Source of the DNA: Ancylostoma caninum
Lineage: Eukaryota; Nematoda; Chromadorea; Rhabditida; Ancylostomatidae
Assembly (NCBI GenBank): GCA_037903475.1
Contig: JBAJFG010000495.1
Coordinates: 1 to 64,000, forward strand
Direction of reading: 5' to 3'
DNA length: 64,000 nucleotides
Below are positions 39,131 through 49,299 of this stretch, one piece after another. Position 1 is the first letter of the stretch. Each line of letters opens with the position of its first letter. Made by a program: the position numbers and the translations under genes. The notes beneath the pieces are model-generated. The model did not search any database. It was given only the letters and a program-made list of their open reading frames with translations, and had not been told where the DNA came from.

Positions 39131-39410
39131 TAGGGGAGTGCGTCTGTGACTTCATCTGCAATTACAGCTAGTGCACGACATCGGCCGGCCGATTACTCAT
39201 TCGATCGATAAGAGAACACGCAAGGCATGTCTGGTAGGAAGTGTCGTGGCAAGTGACAGTAGCGAGACATCAAAATGGAATGAATCACAACACATACATA
39301 ACTTAAAGCGAGGAAATCGTAAAAATTAGGTCGAATCAGCTGATGAGCTGGCCGGCATCACGTAATCGCAGACAAAGTCGCAAGTGCACTCTTTAAGCCA
39401 CCAGGCCATA
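39131..39410. mobile_element. Family G MITE, copy 3 (diverged)
   Basis: The inner blocks gacatcaaaatggaatgaat, acacatacata, gtaaaaattagg and atcgcagacaaagtcgc match copy 1 at 716-970. The ends are eroded (the right end has tttaagccacc instead of the usual ctgag). It lies directly after the LINE remnant. Confidence 0.55.
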
Positions 39411-39499
39411 AGCGAGATCAGCAACTTGTCAACGGCCAAAGAGGCGTTTTTGTGTGTCTTTTTGTTTTGAGATTTTTGCACACTTGGATTCACCCAATT

Positions 39500-39800
39500 A
39501 TATGCCAATACCAACGGTCTACATCATCCCTTGTGAGAACGCGGAGAATCTCTAATTTGGGGCAAACCAGGGCGGAGCACCTACGCAGTACCGGACTTCT
39601 ACCACATACGCCGCTCTGTGACAGCGCCCTATGTACAGAAGCGCTACCGATCGATGGCAGTGAACACGTCAAACACGTGGAACACGTTGGAGGAGTGCGG
39701 ATAATTGAAAGGCATGCGTTGCAGAAGTCCAGCATCGTGTGCAAGCCCTGCCCAAATTCTCCTCCCAGTAAACAGCTTAGAAACCAGTTTTTCCGCACCT
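39500..39800. repeat. Dispersed repeat shared with 32.1 kb
   Basis: The block around 39650-39780 (cgatcgatggcagtgaacac, gtcaaacacgtggaa, gcagaagtccagcatc, caagccctgccc) is a diverged copy of 32120-32250 in the same orientation. No ends were defined. Confidence 0.5.
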
Positions 39801-40431
39801 TTACTTGAGCTGATGCGAATTTCTTCGACCTGAGATTTCAGTTGCACGAAAATCTCCAAAAAGACGGCTACTTGGGTTACTCTTAGGTTCGAATTCCTTG
39901 ATCACATATTACTCGATTTAGTGAATCAAGAAGCAGCTCATGCGAAGCAAGCTTTTTTTTTCTCACGAACTCGAAACATTTCACGCTTACAGCATTCATC
40001 AGAGAATTTTACATTAGAAATGTCACTGTTTTAATGAGCCGTATTTTTCCTGCTCATTAAAATATTCAGCTTATTCGGAATAGCAGGAATCGAAAATGTA
40101 CTGTGCAGTTTTGATAGAAATTCGTATGCGAAAGCGAAACAGCTATGATGAATGCCAAAGTGATGTTACGTAAAATTTCTATGAAACAATTATTTCCGCA
40201 AAACTTGTGAAAATAAGCTGGTAATATGAAAAATTTCGTCAATACTAGTTGAATAAGAGAGTTAGTGCAGTGTGACTGCAATTCTCTAGTTGTTGAGGTG
40301 AGACCGGTTTGATCAAGAATGCAGCACCCTGAGATCGAACTCTAGAGATCACGAACAAAAGCAGAATTTCCTTTTTTTCCTCGGAAAATTGTCATCACGT
40401 TTTCTGGAAACGTTGTCTGCCTTCTCAGATA

Positions 40432-40647
40432 ACTGTGCAGCACGAACGCAGGCCGAACGGCGTAATGGGTCGAGTGGAAACCCTAGCAGCAACGGTTTCC
40501 AGTTGCTGCCATCCTCCCCTCGATTGCTGCTCGAGCTTTCGTCCCTTTAGCAGCAACTGTTGAGGGATGACAGCAATTGGGAACCGTTGCTGCTATGGTT
40601 CCTACCCGAACCATTACACCGTTCGAGCTGCGTTGGTGCTGCTCAGT
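40432..40647. mobile_element. Family B palindromic MITE, copy 3 (TA duplication)
   Basis: The ends actgtgcagcacgaacgcag and ctgcgttggtgctgctcagt are flanked by TA (40430-40431, 40648-40649). The inner arms ttgctgccatcctcccct and agcaactgttgagggatgac match the copies at 7214 and 13800 with a 20-base shorter centre. Confidence 0.85.
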
Positions 40648-40659
40648 TACCATAGTTGC

Positions 40660-42050
40660 TGTGTAAGAATAGAAGACCAAATAGACAAGAACAGCGTTTT
40701 CGGCGTTTGCTTCTCCTAGCATTTAAGTCAGGCTCGAAAACCAGCGAAGCTTTTCGAAGGCCTTGTATGTATCCAGAAGTTATACTGAGTTCAGAGACGA
40801 CATACTTAATCTCGACGACATCCGTAACCCCACTACCTATTTGACTTTAATAAAAATCTGGGTCAGTGATACTTTATCTATTCCTGTAAACGGGCTTAAA
40901 GGCAGGTGCCCACCTCGTTTTTCATGTCAGCAGATCCACAATCTCGCAGCCATGTTGATTCCGATAATGTGCAGCGAAAGTCACAGGAGTGACGAAAAAT
41001 CCATTTTTGATACGGTCGAAGTACCAAACCACAGCAGGATATCGCTCTGAGCGGGGCTGGTTGTCCGCTACAGCAGCAACGTCGTGTGAACACGTTTTGG
41101 TCTGTCCGGTCGATAACATCAGCAGTGATACACGTCTTTGCACGTAAATTTACTACAGCAAACTGATACAGGCCCCATCTCGAGGAAACCGGTTATATTG
41201 GGACATTTCAAGCATATTTCTGGAATCAGCGCATCAAAAAGGTTCGGAATGTGTTAATAGCTGAAACACGAATAAGAGGTGAGCTCCTATCTTTAACACA
41301 TTCGCAACCGCTTACGCTCTTGGCATGGTGTGTCACACGGGATACAAGCGCTTTTGCATAAGTGGGACACGTGCTCATCCGGTTGAGCACGCGGTCTCGC
41401 GCGTCGCACCATGCGTGTCGACCGGTTAGGCACGTCGCGAAGGTGTTAAACGGATATGGCGGGGTGGTCTGGATATTCTGCTTGGTCTGGATATTCTGCT
41501 ATCTAACAAAAAATTTCCAAAAATATATGTATCCACTCGTTTCACTGCAGGATATCTTTATTCTGCTGATATTCGATTGATAGACATCCATTGCCTGTTG
41601 CACCATATGTAAATGCACCAAATTTACGTCAAGGAAAAGCATGTGGATGGATTGCTCATACCTAATAGAATAGCGCGCAGTGGATAAAGAGCGGTGGGAA
41701 GCAGTGGCCGGAAGGGGACGTGCCCAATTTTTGGAATTACTTTATAAAATGGATAAAAATTTTGCATAAGCTCATTTTTAATCATTTTTTATTCTTACTA
41801 CTATTTTCGAAACATTTTTTCATTAATTATTCAATAATATTACTGCAACTGGATCCATGAACTGGCAGAGTTGCCAATTTTTTCACGCACCCCCCTCCCC
41901 CACACCTCCTAGCTAGCATCTCCTGCGTTCGCCAATGTTGGAGACGGACATCCAGCTGTGTTCCCCCTCCCCAGCCCCAACGGCTAAATATACTGGATAC
42001 GAATACTAGAGAGTGCCTGATTAGAAACAAACAATCCTTGTGGGACTGTT
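40660..42050. other. About 1.4 kb with a partial hAT-like end and orphan frames
   Basis: The minus frame at 40922-41143 looks protein-like (ending FAAHYRNQHGCEIVDLLT) but has no known motif. From 41701 gcagtggccggaaggggacg, followed by ccaatttttggaattacttt, resembles the left end of family F (53146), making 41701-41840 a likely fragment. No complete element or gene was found. Confidence 0.35.
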
Positions 42051-42059
42051 TTTGTTAAA

Positions 42060-42990
42060 AGGCTGGAAGAAAAATCTCGTCGTGGTCAGTAAGCTGAGAA
42101 GAACGGAATAATACGTAGGATAGGATATGATTCATAAGCGGATCAGTTCGCTTTCCTAACGGGAACTTCTCCAGAGAGTTTACAGTCGTAAAATATCCTA
42201 TCTTGGTTTTTGTCACTGCTGAGCTACCAGAATTAAATGGTGCTACAATCGATTTCGTAGGACGTTTTTGAAACCATATACCTCCGAATGTAAGAATAAT
42301 AATGAAAAAAGTGAATAGGCGAAAAATATAAGTAGTGCTGCTCAGACTGATGTTAGACCAACAAGATCTTACTACACAATGACACCTTCTCTGGAAAGTG
42401 TTAAGCAAAAACCCAGCCAAACAGCATAATGCGTAGAGTTCACAGCCTAGCGTATTGCGCTATTCGGATGAACGGACCACTTTCCATTCGCTGTTTCCAG
42501 GACCACTAACAGAAAATAAGGTATGGCGTGAACTTCAAAAAGGTTAAATCCACCACCTGAAACACCTGAAAATTCAACCATCCAACCATGACTGGTGCAT
42601 AGTCAGGTTTTCGAGAACTACCTGTGAACACTATGAGAATGCAAGGGAGAAGTAAAACTCCATGGTAAAGTAACGTTGCGACAACGAACTCTTGCCTAGT
42701 ACAACATCTATACACTTTCGACACAACCGGGGAAACCGATCCAACTTAGTTGAAAAGGCTAGACCTTTTCTCTCAAGCCTTTTTCTTCTTCTCTCCTCTC
42801 TCCTACGTACACTATCAATACCTTCAATGTGATTTTTCAGATTAAAGCCTGAGGTGTCGTCTTTTAAATTGTAACCAGGAGTCTCCCAACCGCACTGGAG
42901 CTTCTCAAAGACAATATGACAATACGACAAATCCCACTTTAACCTCTTTCGTAACATTTTCAAATGTGACTGGTATTTTCGAGTATTCAC
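42060..42990 (-). other. Cluster of minus-strand open frames, unidentified
   Basis: Three frames follow one another on the minus strand. 42990-42631 has a basic, charged stretch (VRRREERRRKRLERK). 42724-42506 is hydrophobic. 42420-42055 contains one membrane-like segment (RLFTFFIIILTFGGIWF) followed by a polar tail, as in a type II membrane protein. I could not join them through convincing splice sites and recognise no family. They may be chance frames in AT-rich DNA. Confidence 0.2.
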
Positions 42991-42999
42991 AAAATATTT

Positions 43000-43910
43000 A
43001 TATGATTATCTTACGTGCAGAAGGCAGGAAAAACTGTTCTCGATGCATATATGGGAAGAGAGCAAGTCCGTGGGAGAGCAAAACTTGCAAACTCGATCAT
43101 GGGCTCATTTTTTGCGCTTACACTTCGAGAAAATCAGAATTCTAAAAAAACCGCTGCCTTATAGGTGGAGGAGAAGTTTAGAAACGGAAAGAAAAGAAAA
43201 TGCGCGGGATCACGCTCACACTCAATACATCTGTGCATAGAGAGGTGTGAACCATAGCATAGCAACGGAAGTTTTTTTGAAATCAAGCCGATTATATTTT
43301 TGCTACATACACAATTGACGACTATACAACAGGAAATTTAGGAAGATACGCCTCACAAAGAAATATTCTATGAGGCTGGAGAAATACGTGCCATTTCATA
43401 CAAAATCACAAGCAAACAATAAAAACTCGGCCTCTTCTTGCAGTAATAAATGGCAAAATCAAATCTTTCAAGGATAAGCTTGTCGCAATCCTCTATGTTC
43501 TGACCTTAACTGTACTAGGTACATCTATTTGAACAGCGAATAAAATAAATAAATAGATTAGTACTTACTGATCATATCGAAATATTATACGTCCATCAGA
43601 TACTGCATGCACGAATAAGCCCTTTATCTAATCAAAACCACTCGCTAACTCTCATAGCATTGTGTGCGTTAAGCAAATAGAGACTGTTTTCTGTTATGAT
43701 GTGTGGTTTTGTCGCCTTCGATTGTGACAAAGAATGCATTTCTCTCCAGCGAAATGCCATAACGTTTTATAAAATACGTAGAATAAAATAACTAGAAAAA
43801 AGAAGCAGGATTTGTCGAGCTGATTTGAAACATAATGAAAATCCAGAGGGAAACTAGCGGTAATTGAATTTCCTTGCTTTTTTTGCGCTATCGATTTATG
43901 GAATGTATGG
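43000..43910. other. About 0.9 kb with no recognised feature
   Basis: The sequence is AT-rich. No transposon ends, exon-like frames or RNA genes are seen. Confidence 0.35.
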
Positions 43911-43914
43911 TTTT

Positions 43915-44610
43915 ATAGAAAGCACAAGCCCCTTCTCGGAACCGTTTTTCAGATTTTCACATGGAAAGAATGGCCAGGTGGTTCTGATCACAATGATAGA
44001 CATGATTCCATGCAAAAATCCCGGAAGCTCGCTTTTCAGCAGCTTCTCTTGGAGAGCTTGTGGGCGGAGCTAAGGCGAGACTACGAAGCGCGTTCTATCC
44101 TGTTACGGAGTCCGTGGTGGACGCACGGTGAGGGAGAGGGGGGGGGAGAATTTCGAAATTACTTCACAATACAAATAAAAATCTTGTATTAGTTTATTCT
44201 TAATTGTTTATTTTTGTTATTATTTTTAGTGTAATTCCTATTAATTACTTATCGTTATAAAAATATTTCTATTAATTTTATTCTCCATCTGGGTCCCCAA
44301 AGCGGAGGAGGCCCCCCTTTCTTCCCACGCCCCTCCCCCCCCTCTCCAACTTTCTGCGTCCGGCACTGTAGGGAGTGGATGGTGAGCAACTTTTGCGAGG
44401 AGCTCGAGTTCCCTCGGGAGTCGTGCTCTCCAGCTTACCCCCCACTCCCTTGGCTCCACCCACAAGCTCCCCAACAATTGGGGTTCGGAAGCGAGTTTTC
44501 CAACAGTTTTGCACGGAACCACGTATACCATTGTAATCAGCAGATCCTCGAAATTCTTTCCATGTGAAAGTTCTATGGTTCTGAGGTGGGACAGTGCCGT
44601 TAGGTATATG
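43915..44610. repeat. Foldback repeat interrupted by a family F MITE
   Basis: The left arm (about 43930-44075: ttcacatggaaagaatggcc, gttctgatcacaatg, gagagcttgtgggcggagct) reappears as its complement in the right arm (about 44375-44575), at roughly 70-75% identity by eye. The hAT-like element at 44112-44368 occupies the loop. Related single-arm sequence lies at 31880-32040. Confidence 0.65.
44112..44368. mobile_element. Family F hAT-like MITE nested in a foldback
   Basis: The ends ccgtggtggacgcacgg and tttctgcgtccggcactg are flanked by tacggagt (44104-44111) and tagggagt (44369-44376), an 8-base target duplication with one change, as expected for hAT elements. The centre shares the aatttcgaaattactt, ataaaaatcttgt and gggtccccaaagcgg blocks with 53146-53421. 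Confidence 0.8.
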
Positions 44611-44619
44611 CAGCTCAAT

Positions 44620-47120
44620 TATAATAGTAAACACTAATAGATTTCATAATGTAGACTAATTGGAACTCTGCTTCTGTTTTGAATCATACTGGAGCTAGAA
44701 GAAGCTGTGCTGTGGTGATACCATAGGTGATGTTCGGCTTGATTTCGAATCCTTATTGAGTGCTTTTTTTTTACTAACAAACCAGCTCCATAATGTGATC
44801 ACAACTAAACCATTACTGTAAATTGTACTTTATTAGTGGTGAAAATAAGAACTACCAAATAAATAGCGAATGAGTACATCCCAAAATTGAATAAAGCCTT
44901 CAACATCTTAGCTATCTGTACAACAAACCTTGAATCAAATAATCGAGATGCAGCAGAGCATCGGTGATGCTGCTTCTTCTGTGACGACAGTGTGGCGGCG
45001 TCATGATGTCGCTCGCCAGCGCTCGATACATGCTACGAACGAATGTTAGTCGAAAGCGTTGAGGTGAACTTATCGAGACAACGCACAAATGAAATGGCGA
45101 ATGCAAAACGACTACAATGTCGAATTTCCCACTGACTTCAACAAAAACTTCATTGTAGTCCAGAGGATCACATGGTGAGTGATGTCACTAGTGATGTCAC
45201 TAGGGTATCTAGTGATATGAAAAAGTTGTTTTGAGAAACAGGACACTGCTCTCAATCAATAGCTATATTCTATTAGGGTGTAAAACTATAAATGCGCGTT
45301 TGTGGGCCGAAGAAAAATTTTTTTAAAAATGGTGATACAACATCTTGGTCCAAGATGTATCCGTGGTAGGTATCAGTAGCCCTTCGCCAAGTTCTGCCCA
45401 CAGTACTAGGACCTCGTTCAATGAAGTCGCTGCGCCATGAGGCAAAACGGCTACTCGTCCAAATTCTGACTTCGGCGCGGTTTTTGGGCCTTTTCTCTTC
45501 CAAGAAAAGCTTTCTGGATAGAAGCAAGTGATGGCCTGATAGCGCCAAGTCTAGGGTACTTGGCGAACACAAGCACGACTTCCCAGCCTGGATTGGAAGA
45601 TAAGGGCAACCGAAAGTTCGATCGACATTCGAAATCTCGGTTCAGTTACCCAATAACGGGGTATTTTAAAGGAGTCTTTTTGCATGAATGTGATCTAGGA
45701 AGAAAGCAATTATTCCATAAATGTTCAGAATGAAGTGCTGCGTGATTCTGCTTTTGTCTTTCCCTGTTTGAAGTCGCATGACACACGAGTGGAAAATCCA
45801 TAATTTTGGTCGATCGCCTTCAAAAATTCTTTAAAAATCGGGTATTGGAATCTAACCAACATTCACACAAGCTCAGATGCGCCATGAATTGCTCTTTCAG
45901 GAAGTGTCAAATATTCTAGGATAAGTGGTCACTGACGAGTCAATTAAGGCGGTAGAAAACAGCGCGCATCCATAGTTTCACACGCTAATACAACAGATGT
46001 CAATTAGGATGAGTTCTTTACACATTCGAGAAGCACGCCACGCGATCGCTGCGCGCATGCCGGAAATCAATATCTTCTGTTCCCGCCAGGCAACTGTTGA
46101 GCATTTTTCGTCTGATTCCATGATTTCTGACTGTTCTCGTGCTTCGTCACAATACTCTTTACCTTTTCGTGATTCCTTCGTGTTATTGTTGTAAGTGTTC
46201 CCTTTCTAAATGCTGTTGTTCCCTGCCTACACCTGAGGAATAAAAAGCACTGACAGCAACGCGTAAAAGGAAGAAAAGCAGGACAGCAATATGCGTAAGG
46301 TAGGATGGAGGTTCGAGGAACACGAGGAAATGCGGAAAAGTAGTTGAAATTCATCAAATCTGGACGAGAAAGCCTATAAAGAGCATTATCAGCATCTGTG
46401 GCCCACTATATCTAATGTATGTACATTATCTGCTGTTCGGTAATGTATATGTATGTAAAAAGAAATCAAATGATGCATGCAGGTGCATACGCAAGTACGC
46501 ACAAAATAATATGACAGGACAAAAAACTGAACATTTGATATCTTTGTAATTACTTTTTCTTTTCTTTACATCTGCACCAGCAGGGGATTAATCCGGTAAA
46601 GTAGGTACGAAGTTGTTGCTCCGGAAACTACGTTTAGCTGATCTAAGGTGACTAGCCAAGCGGTAAAATGGCTGCTAGCATATAGCCAATGTTTGCTTGT
46701 TCTCTTCCAAGTACATAGTCGTAAGAGAGTCTGAACCTATGAGCTCGTGTTGTAATCACTCGTTGTCCGTGGATGTATGTACGTTTTTTTTTCAGTAAAG
46801 GCCATATTTTTACGAGGATTTATCGAATACTACCGTAGCAAATAGTCCTAGAATACAAAAACTCAAGGCTTTACAATTCTTCGAGAACAGACAGCCTGTT
46901 CGAGGTACTACAAAATTCTATTTACTACATTCGTGAAATTCGTCGTTCGCCTTATCCCCTGTTAGTACAAATGTTGCTAATGTCACAACAGGATAAAAAA
47001 CGTTTTTTTTCATTTTTTGGAAATAAAACTATTCATAATTGCCATTGGCATTTGTCGAATAAATATCGAATAATTGTGGCGCTCCTTGGGAGTTTTTCAA
47101 GTATGAAAAAAAAACTACGC
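44620..47120. other. About 2.5 kb with no recognised gene
   Basis: The minus frame at 45273-45572 reads plausibly (SRKLFLEEKRPKNRAEV...) and could be a shred of a non-LTR element, but no diagnostic motif is present. A short duplication tgatgtcactagtgatgtca lies at 45180-45199. No transposon ends are seen. Confidence 0.3.
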
Positions 47121-47129
47121 CTTTCCAAG

Positions 47130-47350
47130 AAACCTAGAAACCCTATTTTGCATCGGTGTGCATGGGTTCTGCATGAAATTGTGAAAACTGCGTGCTTTTC
47201 GCGAGTTTTTGCACCGAGTTCGCAGCGGATTTGTAGACGCATTGGTCCTGCATCGATTTGACCATTGCTGGTATAAAACTATTGATTTCAAAAAATCGTG
47301 TTTTGCACGAGCACGTATATCTTATTCGTGGAATTTGCATCCTTCGATTG
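47130..47350. repeat. Dispersed repeat P, copy 1
   Basis: About 220 bases (aagaaacctagaaaccctat ... gcatggttctgcatgaaat ... gaccattgctggtata ... cacgagcacg) match 49025-49290 in the same orientation at roughly 70-75% by eye. No terminal repeats or coding capacity were found. The type is unknown. Confidence 0.6.
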
Positions 47351-47532
47351 TCTCATTGGTTTCCAGGTTTCCTGAGTACTCGAAGATTTCATCCTTCAAA
47401 CATCTATATGTTGGGCAGTTGCTATAAAATTGAATAGGCTGATAATTTTTACAACTTCGGTCTATTTGGTAGATGTTAGCACATTCTTCTAGCCCTGGAA
47501 TGCTTATGGTTATAGCGAAAAAATGCACATCA

Positions 47533-47684
47533 GGGCTGGGATTCATGAAACGATAACCAAACAAACCAAGGATGGCTAGCGTAATTGGCTATCGTATTGA
47601 CTACATAGTGCTGAGAGAAGCAGACGGCAAAGTTTGGTTTGCTAGCCTGGGCTTGCGTGGTTATCGTTTCATGAATCCCAGCCC
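47533..47684. mobile_element. Family H MITE, best copy
   Basis: A near-perfect terminal inverted repeat of 27 bases (gggctgggattcatgaaacg, then ataacca, and its complement) encloses about 100 bases including gctagcgtaattggctatcg and ttgctagcc. A diverged copy lies in trxr-1 intron 1. The target duplication is not clear. Confidence 0.8.
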
Positions 47685-47811
47685 AGAAAGAATAACTGAT
47701 TATTATTATATATGCATTGTCATGTAAAAACAAATTGTTAATGATTACTAAGACCTAGTTTGAAGAAGTTGTAGCTGCATCTACAATTACGCATAAAAAG
47801 CCCCGGTGAAA

Positions 47812-48303
47812 ATCTGTCCGACACTTGGGCCCGTAGTAAAGTGTCGTGGCGGTGAGCTGAGCTCCAAAACTCATCACAACGCTCTGGGCGATGATTGCAT
47901 GCCAGCTCACATCCACTGATTAAAGTGTAGCAGATCATTGCCACCCACGTCACTGCTAGAGCACGCATGTGGTAACAGACAAAATCATGGTCCTGTTAGC
48001 AGCTGATCGCATCAAGCTGTGGAAATAATGGGAGAGATGATTAGACGCAGAATTAGCTACCCGACTGTCTCACTCTGCGTCTACTCGCCTCTCTCACTAT
48101 TTCCACAGGGAAGGCGATGAGCTCCCAACAGAGCGATGATCTCCTCTGTTGCCACATGTGTGCTCTAGCAGTGACGTGGATGGCAATCACCTGCTATACT
48201 TTAATCAGTGGATGTGAGCTGGCATGCAATCATCGCCTAAAGCGCGGTAGTGAGTTGTGGAGTTCATCTCACCGCCATGACACTTTTCTACTCAGACAAA
48301 TCG
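47812..48303. mobile_element. Large foldback element of about 490 bp
   Basis: The left arm (gtgtcgtggcggtgagctga, gggcgatgattgcatgcca, gctcacatccactgattaaa, gcagatcattgccaccca) pairs with the right arm in reverse (gtggatggcaatcacctgct, ttaatcagtggatgtgagct, tgcaatcatcgcc, tctcaccgccatgacac). The arms are about 220 bases at around 85%. The centre (48020-48085) carries ctgtggaaataatgggagag / ctctctcactatttccacag, a second perfect-looking palindrome. Confidence 0.8.
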
Positions 48304-48563
48304 TCGGAAGGACCGCAGCAGAAAGAGATCGCGCTCGTGTGGTTAAGAAGCGAGAGACGCAGAGATAAAAATTTTCGGAAGGACCGCAGCAGAATGTTTT
48401 CTGCTGCGGTCCTTCCGAATCTCGCTGGAGTGGTTCGGAAAGACCGCAGCAGAATAGATTTGTGTGGGGAAAGATTCGGAAGGACCGCAGCAGGAAACCG
48501 GAAGAACCGCAGCAGAATGTTTTCTGCTGCGGTCCTTCCGGTTTTCTGCTGCGGTCCTTCCGA
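48304..48563. repeat. Cluster of a 20-bp motif in both orientations
   Basis: The motif tcggaaggaccgcagcagaa occurs forward at 48304, 48375, 48435 and 48476 and, as ccggaagaaccgcagcagaa, at 48498. It occurs reversed at 48399-48418, 48521-48540 and 48544-48563. Adjacent forward and reverse copies form perfect hairpins with 4-5-base loops (48374-48419). The cluster abuts the right end of the large foldback. It looks like repeated insertion of one short-TIR element into itself, or amplification of its ends. Confidence 0.85.
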
Positions 48564-49024
48564 AAAATTGTCTGAGTATGGGCCTTAGTATCAGAAAAGG
48601 ATTGAAACTTCTGATTTTGATACACATTTCTGCGGCTCAAATTGGAATCGATAAAGAAGAGTACATCTCTACAGCGACCTTAAAATTTCCTTCAAAAAAA
48701 AAAAAAGACATCGGGATTCCGCCAAAGGATGGAGGGGATGGGCAAGATGAAAGATTTTTGGGTTTAATTTCTTTTCAGGCCTGTGAAGGCTCTGAGAAGA
48801 CCAAAACATAGGATCCAATAAAGGGTTCTATTTAAAAAAAACCTCAAACGAGAGCGAAACGGAAAAACAATCATGAGAAGGTTCTCGAACAAGAAAACGT
48901 TTGAACTTTCCAAGGAATTAATTGATGAATTTTTTAAATTCAGATCTGCAACTTGAAGATGGGGAAAACTTGCCATTAAGCTGTTCAAACCATGCAAAGC
49001 GGGTAACTTTATCTAATTCCAACC

Positions 49025-49290
49025 TCAGTTCAGGAACCTAGGAACCGTGTTTTACATCGATATGCATATATTCTGTATGGAATTGAGAAAATCGTAGGTT
49101 TTTCGTGTGCTTTTGGAGACGCATGGGTTATGATGCATGGACATGCACGGGTTTTGCATGGATTTGACCACTGTTGGTATAGAAATGTTGATTTAAAAAA
49201 ACCCTGTTTCGCTTGAGCACACATGTTTGAATCGTGGGCTTTGTACAGATCAATCTCATGCAAGACTTAGTCCCTAGGTTTACTGAGACA
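49025..49290. repeat. Dispersed repeat P, copy 2
   Basis: Same family as 47130-47350, same orientation: gaacctaggaaccgtgtttt, tatggaattgagaaaatcgt, ggatttgaccactgttggta and cgcttgagcacaca are shared. It is slightly longer here. Confidence 0.6.
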
Positions 49291-49299
49291 CTTGAATGC

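Noticed and set aside
42055..42990. Glycosyltransferase-like type II membrane protein on the minus strand
   Set aside because: One membrane-like segment with a polar tail suggested it, but no catalytic motif is present and the three frames could not be joined by good splice sites. It is kept only as an unidentified cluster.
45273..45572. Possible non-LTR retrotransposon shred on the minus strand
   Set aside because: Some resemblance to the segment after the endonuclease domain of RTE-type elements, but no diagnostic residues could be pointed to.
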